Positions 19,431-30,390 are shown, counted from the stretch's first letter. The stretch: 33,352 nt of DNA from Symsagittifera roscoffensis (GCF_963678635.1 NW_026970633.1:1-33352), one strand, 5' to 3'. Made by a program: numbers and translations. The notes: generated by a model not told the origin, from the sequence alone.

Positions 19431-20284
19431 CCTCTGTGTCGTGTAAGACCGGTGACCGCCCAATCTCCAATCAAAAGTGTAAGAAATTTTCAAAACTTTT
19501 AAAACTCTCCATTCGTGCTATAAATTTTTATACGATGTCATATATGTTCAAAATTTTGCTAGCACCCGGTAATTTTTCTCAATACTCAAAATTTTCGGAC
19601 AGTTTCGTTGAACCGAAATATCTTACAGTCGGTACATAGACAGTTTACTTGACATTTTTTCTCGATAACAAAATTTTTTTGGATAAATGTGAACGGAATA
19701 GTAATCCCTGAAATCAAATCATAGACAAGAGGTATTGGACTAGCTTTTGGGTTGGTTTACGACTGGAACCTGCTGACCAAAATTTTCTAAAAAAAATTTG
19801 GGATAAAAGTAAAAAATTGCCAAAAAATCCTCAAAACGTCGCCAGAATTCTGCGAAACTGTGCTGTAACATGACACCAAGCTTATGGTAAATGGTCTGGT
19901 AGCGAAACATCAGGCAAATTAAATTTTCCAGCAAATTAAGTTTTTCCATCCTCAGGTTTTTTCCGCGTGTGTTGTTGGAACTTAACCAATTTGGCTGAGC
20001 CCCCACCCACAATTGGTGAAACTGAAAGCCAGTTCGCTTCAAGTAAAACAAAGCCGTTTCAACCCGTCCGATTATTGACTTCATTGCGTGACAGTAATGT
20101 TAAGTGGCCAGGTACGGTGATATTAAACGAGTTAAGTTGAATTCTTTCATCCTCAGGTTTACTTCGTGTGTGTTGTTGGAGTTTTACCGACCTTCTTAAT
20201 TTTCCAACCCCATTGGTACTTAAGCGTAACATAGCCGTCGCATAGGTCTCTTAAGTAGATGGTATTCACTCTAGGAGCTAGTTC

Positions 20285-20842
20285 CTTGGTTGGATCGTGC
20301 GCTCCGAAAACTTACCGCTCCGTCCCAGAAGCGCGTCAAAGATACTTGCTTTACAAAGCCAGGTTTAAGTTTGAACTTTAACGCTAGGGACTCTAAGAAA
20401 ACCATACAGTACTACCTTCATCACTACTTGTCTCATCGTAACGACCTTGTATTTTGGCACGACGCCATTAGTAACTCGATAAGTAGGCACCGCAGCAACA
20501 ATAACCGCAAGCTGAGTATGAGCAACTTGTCAATTTGTTCTTATGGTATAGGACAAACATTTGTGCGATAGTATACTGTAGACGGAATGGAACCAAGGAT
20601 ATAGAGGAAAATTTAGGTTTAACAGGTATTCTCGTTCTGAACGTCGTTAAATACTTTATCACTAAGCGTAAGGCTAAGGACCAGGTACTAATTGAGAAGT
20701 ACAAACAGCTTCACCAGCCTCCTTCCCTTGAGTTAAAGATTCTCCTCCTTCTACGGCGTAATAGCGCTAATCTTAACATCCCTAAGATTCGTAAGAAGCG
20801 GAACCGGTTACCACTCAAAGCTCGGAAAGCTATTAAAAAATA
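20285..20842 (+). pseudogene. Leader ORF of unknown family upstream of BEL gag, one frameshift
   Basis: Two overlapping frames form about 185 residues. 20290-20571 reads KRVKDTCFTKPGLSLNF and DLVFWHDAISNSISRH; one base shift near 20535 leads to AIVYCRRNGTKDIEE, GILVLNVVKYFITKRKAKD and a basic tail SRLPLKARK-like ending at 20842. Base use is coding-like and less AT-rich than the flanks. I do not recognise the family with certainty. The composition (a WHD.isNS motif, a central alpha/beta-like segment, a very basic C-terminus) suggests a small enzyme or nucleic-acid-binding protein carried by the element. It precedes gag in the same orientation. Confidence 0.45.
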
Positions 20843-21001
20843 GGCTTCAGGCAGAAGCTTTGAGACGTCAAGTTCCCCAATTTTGTAAGCTAATGTTGAT
20901 ATATTTGTGTAAATTTAGTGACGTATCAAAACAGCATCTCATTTTATTAATTGTTTTCTTTTTGGTGAGCATCCCTAAAACACTGTCAACATTTGAAAAA
21001 C

Positions 21002-23890
21002 ATGGACGAAAATTCCAAAGTAAGATACGCAAGTTATTTGAAACCCCTCTAAATCTAGAAAAGGAGCTGCTTAAAGGTCACTCATTATTTTTTGAGTACA
21101 ATGAGAATAATAGTCGCACCACAAAAATGTTCACAATTGTATAAAAGTGCTTTGGAAAACGCTGTTGACGTCAATGAGCAATTAATTAAATTGCGGGAAA
21201 AACGAAAAACCCTGAAAAAAATGTTGCTCTGCAAGATTTTTGGCTTAAGAAAATAACCGAAATTAACGATAAAGTAATGCATGCAGCTCAGAGTTACAAG
21301 ACGATTCTTGAACCTTCGTCATTTTCAGCAGCCGGCTTTACAGGGAGCAAGGGATCTTTACAACAAACGGTATCTGAGACATCCTCACGCTCGCACAAAA
21401 CAAGAGATTCAGAAGCACGAGTATCCGAAAACAGGTCTAAGGTCTCTACTAAGTCTAAGGAAAGTAGAAATCGTGAGTCACAAAAGTCTGAAAAATCTGC
21501 TTCCACTCGTCATACCTCGACTGTTTACACTATGTCATCAAGTGAGAAACGGCATGAATTAGCTTTGGTAAAACGACGCCACGAGGAGCTGGAAAGGCAG
21601 TATCAGGTATCTATAAGACCTAAAGAGCAAGAGAACCGTCTTAAGTTCGAACAAAGTCAACTGGAGCTAGATGTGGCTGAAAAGCAGCTGATTGAAATGG
21701 AAAAGAAACCGTTTGAACTTGAGGACAGTTCATCTGAGGTTAGCGAGAAGGTAGTGGAAAGTATCTCGACAGGAATAAGTCAACCTTTTCCAAAAGTAGC
21801 AATCGATCAGACTAATAATTGATCTGTAGTTCAAAAGCATCTCCAGACGTTGTTAGTGCGCCAGGTTTGCTGGCCTTCACTCCTGTACCAATTTTGTGAG
21901 AACCGACGACTTCCGCACACCTCGCTCAAGCAACAAACACAAGTTATAGTCACAACCATGAGCACACTGCCTTGAGTGAACCTGGAATTCATGGTTATGG
22001 ACATCGGGCTGTGCCTCAATTTGGCAGTGCAAGCTTTTTGCCAAGGCAAGCTTCTGTTCCATCTGTTTCCTTCCCAGTTAGCAATATGCAATCTACTGCA
22101 CACATTTTACTATCACCGTCTGCTGTTCCTTTACAGACCATGAGTTCGAACATAACTAATGATAGTTTTGCCATCGGGCAACCGAAATCATTACCTGTGC
22201 AAATGTTACAGGCACAACCCGGTTCTGGTTTTTTTTGTCACCTACATTTGCTGGTGTTGGCTTCTCATCTTCTGGAGTAAACCCAACGCCGGTTTTCTTT
22301 TCGGCACCTAATTGCCATGCAGCGCCAGTCCAGACTCAACATAATTGTCCCTTTGTTCCGCATACTGTGTCACCTAATATCAACGATTACTACACAAGTG
22401 ATGCAAACTTATGGCGATTGGCAGCTACAACTCCAATCGTCACGCCTGCTCAGTGCTGTAATGCTGGAAACTTTTTTCTAATGTGAAAACTGTTGTCCCA
22501 TCGTGTAACGCTCCGTATACTAGTATTGGGACTGTGTACTCTAATTCTCCTCCAGTTCATCCCCAACATATTCCGCATTTTGCCATTATACTAATACCGG
22601 TTATCAGCCAGTCAACGAAGACTACGCACCGTCTTCCGCTTATCCGAATCAAGGTTGTTCATCGGATCGACCTATCTTCGCTCGTGATTTGGCGGAATAA
22701 TTGATGCATAGCCGCAAAGATCATCTTCCTGAATGAAAATTATCCCAGTTTGACGGTAACTCGTTCAACTGGCACGAATGGTTTGGTCAGTTAGAGTCCA
22801 CCGTTGAATCCGCTGTTCTCACCGATGATAGGAAACTGACATACTTAAAAACACTCGTCACAGGCAAAGGAAAAACCGCAATTGTGGTGTTTAGTTAAAG
22901 TGGCGTTATGTGCAAGGATGCACTGGCCACCTTGCAACGAAAGTTTGGGCAACCACATGCCATTGTTGGTGCGCATCTTGATAAGCTGAATACTTTTCCT
23001 CCACTTAAGATGCACAATTCGGAAAATGTCTTTAGTTTCTCCTCTGCCATATCTGACCGCAATGCAGTTTTCAAATCATTGTCATTCAACGATGATCTAA
23101 AAAACTTAACCTGTTAAGCCAAGCTGTTTTTAAACTGCCGCCTAACCTCAGGGAAGCTTGGTCAATGCATACTTTTAGGCATAATCAGCAGCGACCAACA
23201 CTCTTAGACTTTATAAACTGGTTGAAAGAAAAAGCCGAGGGGCATGAAAAATTAAGTGTAGTCAACTCTAAGGCAAAAAACGAGGAACCAGTTAAACCAA
23301 AAACAATACAGGTTCTTGCAGCCAAAAGCCAGGTAACTAGTAAGACTCGGGATAAGTCTAAGTTTCCGCTGTGCCTTTTGTGTAACTGTAGTCATGCATG
23401 TGGAATTGTGATCTTTTTAACGAAAAGATTGCTACTCAGCGAGTACAATACGTAGCTGAACAGAAACTTGCTTCGCTTGCCTCAATGGAAATCATAATTT
23501 CCGGCAATGTTCTAGAGCTAAAAAGTGCCCGAAGCCAGTGTGTGATAGCACACATAATGTCTTGCTCCATGGAACCGAGAATCATTTCCTAGGAAGGAAA
23601 ATTTGAATTTCTCAAACATCGCTGGAACAAACAAATCCAAGGAGAATACAAACACTTCCACCCATGCCGCTGTTAGTGACGCACATGACATTGAATCGTC
23701 TAAAGGGTTGTTGCAATTGCAATACTTGGTTTATCTTCGGATGTAACCAGTCTCCTGACATTGGCTCTTTTAATAGTGCATCGACTCGGGTCATAAGTGG
23801 TCCGTTGACGCCGTCCATTAATTCTACTTCTTTGTGATTCAAGTGTGTTGTTGAAGATTCTTCTCTGACCGACCAGATAAAATCCTGGAA
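21002..23890 (+). pseudogene. BEL/Pao gag-protease remnant
   Basis: Gag begins near ATG 21002 (MDENSKVRYASYLKPL, then a stop). 21277-21822 encodes a Ser/Lys-rich and coiled-coil segment (KRRHEELERQYQVSIRP). A Pro/Ser-rich part follows to about 22690. The DUF1759 core is QFDGNSFNWHEWFGQLES, LTYLKTLVTGKGKTA, LQRKFGQPHAIVGAHLDKLN and KLPPNLREAWSMHTF (22745-23180). The zinc-knuckle region has FACLNGNHNFRQC near 23473-23515. In-frame stops at 22734-22736 and 22896-22898 and frame changes near 23110 and 23390 break it. The end near 23841 carries CVVEDSSLTDQI, shared with the pol fragment at 2833-2876. Confidence 0.85.
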
Positions 23891-23907
23891 TCTTATGGTG
23901 CTTTAAG

Positions 23908-24962
23908 ACAACACACACCGAAAAAAACATGGAAAAACTCAACTTAATTCGCCTGAAACTTTGCTACCAGACCACTTACCATAAGGTTGGTGTCATGTTA
24001 CAGCACAGTTTCGCAGAATTCTGGGAACGTTTTGAGGATTTTTTGGCAATTTTTTACTTTTCTCCCAAAATTTTTTTAGAAAATTTTGGTCAGCAGGTTC
24101 CAGTCGTAAACCAACCCAAAAGCTAGTCCAGTACCTATTGTTTATGATTCGATTTCAGGGATTAATATTCCGTTCACATTTATCCAAAAAATTTTTGTTA
24201 TCGAGAAAAAATGTCAAGTAAACTGTCTATGTACCGACTGTAAAATATTTCAGTTCAACGGAACTGTCCGAAAAACTTGGTTATTGAGAAAAATAACCGG
24301 GTGCTAGCTTGCAGAAAAATTTTGAACAAATATGACATCGTATATAAATTTATAGCACGAATGGAGAGTTTTAAAAGTTTTGAAAACTTCTTAAGCTTTT
24401 GATTGGAGATTGGGCGGTCACCGGTCTTAAACGACACAGACGCTCTTTGCAATCCACAAGAGACGCTCTACAATACGCAACAGACGCTCTGCAATCCGCT
24501 TCAGACCCTCCGCAACCCGCAGCAGACGCTCTGCAATCCGCTACTGCTCTCGAACTACTTCGGCCAACTGCACTCGAGCAAGACGAACTTCTTCGGCCGA
24601 CAGCACTACAAAAAGTCCCCCACATACTCTTGGTCCGGATAGCATAGTGTTTTTGAGGATGTTAGTGATTGCGTTGTACGTCTCCGAAGTCTATGTGAAG
24701 TTAAATTGAAGTCCGAAGTCAATCTGACCGTACTGGGCAAAAAAAAGGCAGAAAACAGAGCGAAAGTAACGATAGCTCTCTCGGTCTCTGCGAAGTCTGC
24801 AAGTGTACTGATTTTTCCCAAATGATGCCAAGTTCTTCTCTGATCGGACCTGCTGCTGATGCTCCGTCCTTGTGAGGCGCCAAAATCTGCTCGCTCTAAT
24901 CTCCAAAACTGTATAAAACGGCTCGGCAAATAATTGTTTTAACTCGTAGTATTCTCGGCAAT
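23908..24962 (-). repeat. Long inverted repeat, right arm (1.06 kb)
   Basis: Reverse complement of the left arm: starts ACAACACACACCG on the plus strand and ends ATTCTCGGCAAT at 24962. It contains the inverted 21-bp array (24455-24545) and the inverted primer-site-like sequence. Divergence from the left arm is moderate, so the structure is not a very recent event or an assembly artefact of identical sequence. Confidence 0.85.
24455..24545. repeat. 21-bp minisatellite in right arm
   Basis: Inverted counterpart of 19320-19430, with about four imperfect 21-bp units (CAGACGCTCTGCAATCCGC). Confidence 0.75.
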
Positions 24963-25334
24963 ACAGACATTCATCGTCGTTAGTTTATAAAAGCCAAAAT
25001 TTCACACAACTCATTTTTATAATTTCAACAATCCACCGCTTCAATAAACAAATTGGTGGAAACTAGCCACAATAAAGTCTTTGAGACAAATTGCTCTTTT
25101 TGGCGGCCAGCCTTAATCAAGGCTGAACCGAATTAGAACAAAAAAAAACAGTTAAAATAGGATATAACCCCCTTTTTTAGTATATTATTACATTGTCAGG
25201 TGGGGGACTCGAACCTACGTCAACTGTCATGTCTCTATAATCGGCGTTACGTTACTTTGTCTTAGTCCGCTTGTCCATCTTTCTTTGTTTTATATGCATT
25301 CTGGTCCAATCATCAGTAGCTATTGACATTTATG
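24963..25334. other. Non-coding stretch with a tRNA-Leu-like trace
   Basis: No gene. On the minus strand 25198-25276 ends TAGGTTCGAGTCCCCCACCTGACA-like in pieces: GGTTCGAGTCC is a perfect B box and CTGACA a Leu/Ser-type 3' end. GATGGACAAGCGGACTAAG resembles a tRNA-Leu A box region. The 5' acceptor strand does not pair and no anticodon stem is clear, so it is at best a tRNA pseudogene or SINE head. Confidence 0.3.
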
Positions 25335-25728
25335 CGCGAGTCGAAATTTTTCACTTAATTTGAAGCAAGATTTGAGCGGTTAGAGCGATTTTCTTAGACG
25401 GGTACGCTCAAACTCTTGCTTTAAAATGAGTGGTTTGAGCGGTTTTTAGACGGTTTATCGAAAAAAAAACCGCTCAAAAACCGCGCAAGATTTGAACAGT
25501 TTTGAGCGGTTTATCTTAAAAAACTGCTCAAAAACCGCGCAAGATTTGAGCGGTTTTTCTAAATAAACCGCTTAAAACCGTTCAAATCTTGCGCGGTTTT
25601 TGAGCGGATTTTTTTAGATAAACCGTTCAAAAACCGCTCAAAAGCAAGATTTTGAGCGTACTTGTCTAAAAAAACCGCGTAAACCGCTCAAATTATGCTT
25701 CGAATTAGGTGAAAATTCTCGACTTGGG
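25335..25728. mobile_element. Palindromic MITE-like element (GAGCGG family), complete
   Basis: A nearly perfect palindrome of about 394 bp. The left end is CGCGAGTCGAAATTTTTCAC with GAAGCAAGATTTGAGCGG. The right end, read on the minus strand, is CCCAAGTCGAGAATTTTCAC with GAAGCATAATTTGAGCGG. The interior is alternating GAGCGGTTTTT and AAAAACCGCTC words. It has no coding capacity. This shows the complete two-ended form of the repeats at 9481, 14680 and 16325. Class (foldback, MITE) is inferred from structure only. Confidence 0.8.
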
Positions 25729-26404
25729 AACGAGCTCTCAATTAAACTCTAACCTGAGGTCTACCGCAGCTTGACCAATTTTTGCTACAAAAGTGCCATT
25801 ACGTAAAAAATCTAAGCGCAAAAAACGACCTTGATATATAAAAAAGATCTTTGCTCTACAAAAACACAGTCTAAAATGTGGGGAAAGGGTGAGAACGGAC
25901 TGCTTAGATACCGTGATCTTAGACACTGTTTGGTCCCCCTTTTTTCTGTTTTGAGATATCCACGTTTGGTGACGGACCCTAAAGTTGTTCTACAGGCACC
26001 TTCGGTGCTAATATTTACTAATTTTGACAGGGAGATCGAGCCAAAAACAATGCAGTTTATTGGTGAACGTTTTCCCAAAAGTGCCTAGAAACGCTGTTTT
26101 TGGCCTGTTTTTCAAAATTTTGCCTGCGGCGCAGAGAATTTGGCCAGGACAGGCTCTTTTTAGTGCTTTGGAATATCTCGGAAATTCACTCTAGTTTACC
26201 TAAAATAAAGTTCGATAAAAACGTCAATATTTTTTTGAAAGTCCCTTCCCCTCTCGTGAAAATCCTAAATCCGAGAGCCTTATAGTAAAATCCTATCAAT
26301 TTTGCAATAAACCAAATCAAAACAAATAGAATTCTGACATACTGTTGTTTCAATCAATGTCAAATAATGGACCTGCAACCTTATGAGCCTAGTTTTCTGT
26401 TCAG
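25729..26404. other. Non-coding stretch before exon 5
   Basis: AT-rich with short open frames on both strands, none with recognisable motifs. The last 20 bases form the pyrimidine-rich acceptor CTAGTTTTCTGTTCAG of exon 5. Confidence 0.5.
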
Positions 26405-26500
26405 ATTGAGACCAGAATAGGAGAGGGAGAGACAGATCGATTCACTGGCTGTTGGATCTCCCAGAAGCCAGTGACCCTGTCACCCATCCATGTCAACTAG
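26405..26500 (+). CDS. PLAT gene exon 5 (PLAT C-terminus and stop)
   Basis: After acceptor TTTTCTGTTCAG (ends 26404) the phase 0 frame reads IETRIGEGETDRFTGCWISQ then KPVTLSPIHVN and TAG at 26498-26500. GEGETDRFTGCWIS fits the last strands of PLAT domains ('.tGe.yrF.C.rWl'). Joined to DQWKLRE of exon 4 it gives the expected spacing between the two conserved tryptophan blocks. No clear donor is present before the stop, so it could be the terminal coding exon. No AATAAA was seen before the minisatellite at 26639, which leaves the 3' end open. Confidence 0.6.
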   Translation: METRIGEGETDRFTGCWISQKPVTLSPIHVN

Positions 26501-26638
26501 CTGAATTATTTCCAGTGCAAAAAAAAATATATCAAAACAGAGAACATAACGAGGCTGAAATCAAAAAAGAATTATCAAATTTATTATACAGTATTTTAAG
26601 TAGTATAGATATACGACACTGGGATCGGGGGGGGGGGG
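26501..26638. other. 3' flank of the PLAT gene, ending in a G run
   Basis: AT-rich, no clear polyadenylation signal. It ends with about eleven G at 26627-26637 directly before the minisatellite. Confidence 0.4.
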
Positions 26639-26784
26639 TGATCCCTACAGGGATCATTGGGTATAGATTATACCTAATGATCCCTATGTAAATATTTATA
26701 CCTAATGATCCCTGTGTAAAATATTTATACCTAATGATCCCTATGTAAAACAATTATACCTAATGATCCCTATGTAAAAATTTT

Positions 26785-27020
26785 TCCAAAAAATTTGTTC
26801 ATTCAAAAATTTCCAAAAAAAAATTTTTTTTCAAATTTTTTTTTTCAAATTTTTTTTCAAATTTTTTTTTTCAAATTTTTTTTCAATTTTTTTTCAATTT
26901 TTTTTTTCAAATTTTTTTCAATTTTTTTTTCAAATTTTTTTTCAATTTTTTTTTTCAAATTTTTTTTTTCAAAATTTTTTAATTCAATTTTTTTTTTCAA
27001 TTTTTCTTTCAAATTTTTTT
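26785..27020. repeat. CAAATTTTTTT island inside minisatellite, copy 1
   Basis: Irregular repeats of CAAATTTTTTT and CAATTTTTTTT. Its plus-strand frame (Phe-rich) is simple-repeat translation, not a protein. The copy at 27597-27845 is 812 bp downstream. Confidence 0.85.
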
Positions 27021-27596
27021 TACTTAATGATCCCTTATAAAATATTTATACCTAATGATCCCTATGTAAAATACTTATACCTAATGATCCCTATGTAAAA
27101 TATTCATACCTAATGATCCCTATGTAAAATTTTTATAGCTAATGATCCCTATGTTAAATATTTATACCCAATGATCCCTATGTAAAAAAAATTTATACCT
27201 AATGATCCCTATGTATAATTTTTATAGCTAATGATCCCTATGTAAAAATTTATACCTAATGATCCCTATGTAAAATATTTATTCCTAATGATCCCTATGT
27301 AAAATATTTATACCTAATGATCCCTATGTAAAATAATTATACCTAATGATCCCCATGTAAAAATTTATCCCTAATGATCCCTATGTAAAATTTTTATACC
27401 TAATGATCCCTATGTAAAACAGTTATACCTAATGATCCCTATGTAAAAATTTATACCTTATGATCCCTATGTATAATTTTTATAGCTAATGATCCCTATG
27501 TAAATATTTATACCTAATGATCCCTGTGTAAAATATTTATACCTAATGATCCCTATGTAAAACAATTATACCTAATGATCCCTATGTAAAAATTTT

Positions 27597-27845
27597 TCCA
27601 AAAAATTTGTTCATCCAAAAATTTCCAAAAAAAAATTTTTTTTCAAATTTTTTTTTTCAAATTTTTTTTTTCAAATTTTTTTTCAAATTTTTTTTTTCAA
27701 ATTTTTTTTCAATTTTTTTTCAATTTTTTTTTCAAATTTTTTTCAATTTTTTTTTCAAATTTTTTTTCAATTTTTTTTTTCAAATTTTTTTTTTCAAAAT
27801 TTTTTAATTCAATTTTTTTTTCAATTTTTCTTTCAAATTTTTTTT
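27597..27845. repeat. CAAATTTTTTT island inside minisatellite, copy 2
   Basis: Near-identical to 26785-27020, with only small changes in T-run length and one substitution near the start. Confidence 0.85.
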
Positions 27846-29004
27846 ACTTAATGATCCCTTATAAAATATTTATACCTAATGATCCCTATGTAAAATACTT
27901 ATACCTAATGATCCCTATGTAAAATATTCATACCTAATGATCCCTATGTAAAATTTTTATAGCTAATGATCCCTATGTTAAATATTTATACCCAATGATC
28001 CCTATGTAAAAAAAATTTATACCTAATGATCCCTATGTATAATTTTTATAGCTAATGATCCCTATGTAAATATTTATACCTAATGATCCCTATGTAAAAT
28101 ATTTATTCCTAATGATCCCTATGTAAAATATTTATACCTAATGATCCCTATGTAAAATAATTATACCTAATGATCCCCATGTAAAAATTTATCCCTAATG
28201 ATCCCTATGTAAAATTTTTATACCTAATGATCCCTATGTAAAACAGTTATACCTAATGATCCCTATGTAAAAATTTATACCTTATGATCCCTATGTATAA
28301 TTTTTATAGCTAATGATCCCTATGTAAATATTTATACCTAATGATCCCTATGTAAATTATTTATACCTAATGATCCCTATGTAAAATATTTATACCTAAT
28401 GATCCCTATGTAAAATATTTATACCTAATGATCCCTATGTAAAAAAATTTATACCTAATGATCCCTATGTATAATGTTTATAGCTAATGATCCCTATGTA
28501 AATATTTATACCTAATGATCCCTATGTAAAATATTTATACCTAATGATCCCTATGTAAAATATTTTTACCTAATGATCCCTATGCAAAATAATTATGCCT
28601 AATGATCCCTATGTAAAAATTTATACCTAATGATCCCTATGTAAAATTTTTATACCTAATGATCCCTATGTAAAATAGTTATACCTAATGATCCCTATGT
28701 AAAAGTTTATACCTAACGATCCCTATGTAAAATTTTTTATACCTAATGATCCCTATGTTTTTAATCATTTACCCTATGTTTAATTTTCATAGCTTAACCA
28801 AATATTTTCATATCACGTATAACCAATGATCTCTATGTTTAACCAATGATCTCTCTGTGCATCTAAAGATCCATAGTTGAAGTTTATGACCATTTGGTGT
28901 ATCTATGGTCCCTATGCGTAAACAATCGCTCATTTATTTAACCACTAATCCCTAAGTATAACTAATGATCCATAAACATACAAATTAATCCTCCATAAGT
29001 GTCA

Positions 29005-29058
29005 GATGATCCCATGTTAAAAGGAGAGAGAATTAGATAAGGGATAGAGACAGAGTAG

Positions 29059-29097
<39 letters not shown>

Positions 29098-29153
29098 CAG
29101 AGATGGAGAGAGAAATAAAGAAGAGAGAAAGAGAAAAAAAGAGAGAGAAAGCT

Positions 29154-29200
<47 letters not shown>

Positions 29201-29201
29201 C

Positions 29202-29275
<74 letters not shown>

Positions 29276-29363
29276 GGTGAGAGAAAGAGTGAAGAAAGAG
29301 AAAGAGAGAGCTAGCTAGATATATAGATAGGTAGATAGATAGTTAGATAGATAGATAGATAGG

Positions 29364-29432
<69 letters not shown>

Positions 29433-29665
29433 TGATAGATAGATAGATAGATAGATAGACAGAGAAGGGAGAGAGAGAGGAGAGAGAGAGAGAGAGAAGT
29501 GATAGTTAGATAGATAGATAGATAGATAGAGATGATCCCATGTTAAAAGGAGAGAGAATTAGATCAGGGATAGAGACAGAGTAGATTGATAGAGAGAGAG
29601 AGAGAGGAACAGAGATGGAGAGAGAAATAAAGAAGAGAGAAAGAGAAAAAAAGAGAGAGAAAGCT

Positions 29666-29714
<49 letters not shown>

Positions 29715-29715
29715 C

Positions 29716-29760
<45 letters not shown>

Positions 29761-29844
29761 GAGAGAGACGGTGAGAGAAAGAGTGAAGAAAGAGAAAGAG
29801 AGAGCTAGCTAGATATATAGATAGGCAGATAGATAGATAGATAT

Positions 29845-29925
<81 letters not shown>

Positions 29926-29979
29926 CAGAGAAGGGAGAGAGAAGAGAGAGAGAGAGAGAGAAGTGATAGATAGTTAGAT

Positions 29980-30011
<32 letters not shown>

Positions 30012-30020
30012 AGTGATAGT

Positions 30021-30062
<42 letters not shown>

Positions 30063-30177
30063 CGGAGAGCGAAGAAAGAGAGAGATAGATAGACAGATTG
30101 AAAGAGAAGAAAGGAGAAGGAGGAAAGAGAGAGATAGGGAGAGAGAGAGAGACGGAGAGAGAAGTGATAGATTGATT

Positions 30178-30243
<66 letters not shown>

Positions 30244-30333
30244 GAGATAGATAGAGAGTGAGAGAGAGAGAGAGAGAGAGAGTAGAGCGAGAGAAGTGAT
30301 AGATAGATAGATAGATAGATAGATAGAGAGATG

Positions 30334-30390
<57 letters not shown>

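Larger units (their letters stand above)
18911..19977 (+). repeat. Long inverted repeat, left arm (1.07 kb)
   Basis: Starts ATTGCCGAGAATACTACGAG and ends GTGTGTTGTTGG. Its reverse complement, diverged by point changes and small indels, is 23908-24962. Landmarks in inward order: TATA-like TTTATACAG, a tRNA-Lys-type primer-binding-site look-alike at 18991-19008, a 21-bp tandem array near 19320-19430, and the word CAGAATTCTGCG-like near 19850. The arms enclose 3.9 kb with a leader ORF and BEL gag. No target-site duplication is obvious at the outer ends. Confidence 0.85.
18530..26404 (+). other. PLAT gene intron 4, with long inverted repeat element
   Basis: 7.9-kb intron containing the inverted arms with the BEL gag fragment and the palindromic MITE-like element. 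A further possible exon at 18609-18638 (acceptor TTGTTTTCAG, donor GTAAGA, 10 residues, phase 0) would fit the phase, but it adds residues inside the PLAT domain. I leave it out. Confidence 0.45.
7885..26500 (+). other. Gene model: five-exon gene for a PLAT/LH2-domain protein
   Basis: Five plus-strand exons join in phase: 7885-8199 (ends phase 0), 9085-9406 (0 to 1), 17711-17855 (1 to 2), 18424-18529 (2 to 0), 26405-26500 (0, then stop TAG). Every border is GT..AG. The joined product would be about 327 residues: a possible signal peptide or an artefact of intron sequence, a basic lysine/serine-rich region of about 200 residues, then one PLAT domain. PLAT (LH2) is a beta-sandwich known for lipid or membrane-protein binding in lipoxygenases, polycystins and LOXHD1. 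Introns are 885, 8304, 568 and 7875 bp; the two large ones are filled with transposons. The gene could have exons beyond this set. Fragments of other PLAT proteins such as polycystin or LOXHD1-like genes are possible. Confidence 0.65.
26639..28760. repeat. Minisatellite, about 29 bp, with 812-bp higher-order repeat
   Basis: Units on CCTAATGATCCCTATGTAAA plus about nine A/T-rich bases (ATATTTATA). Units 26670-27482 and 27483-28294 are near-identical blocks offset by 812 bp, each with the same unit variants and an internal T-rich island. Single units continue to about 28760 and decay by 29000. The left border is palindromic: TGATCCCTACAGGGATCA at 26639-26656. No coding content. Confidence 0.9.

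Noticed and set aside
19226-24647. 82-codon frames with ATDALQS-like repeats in the two inverted arms
   Set aside because: Produced by the 21-bp minisatellite whose period is a multiple of three; the same frame appears in both arms because they are inverted copies.
25198-25290. Functional tRNA-Leu gene
   Set aside because: The B box is good, but the acceptor 5' strand does not pair and no anticodon stem is visible.
25831-26088. 85-codon frame with overlapping minus-strand frame
   Set aside because: No recognisable motif and no splice-site support; looks like non-coding intron.
26795-27807. Phe-rich plus-strand frames
   Set aside because: Translated CAAATTTTTTT repeats in the minisatellite islands.
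29103-29812. Arg/Glu-rich plus-strand frames
   Set aside because: Translated (GA)n repeat, present twice because of the 526-bp duplication.
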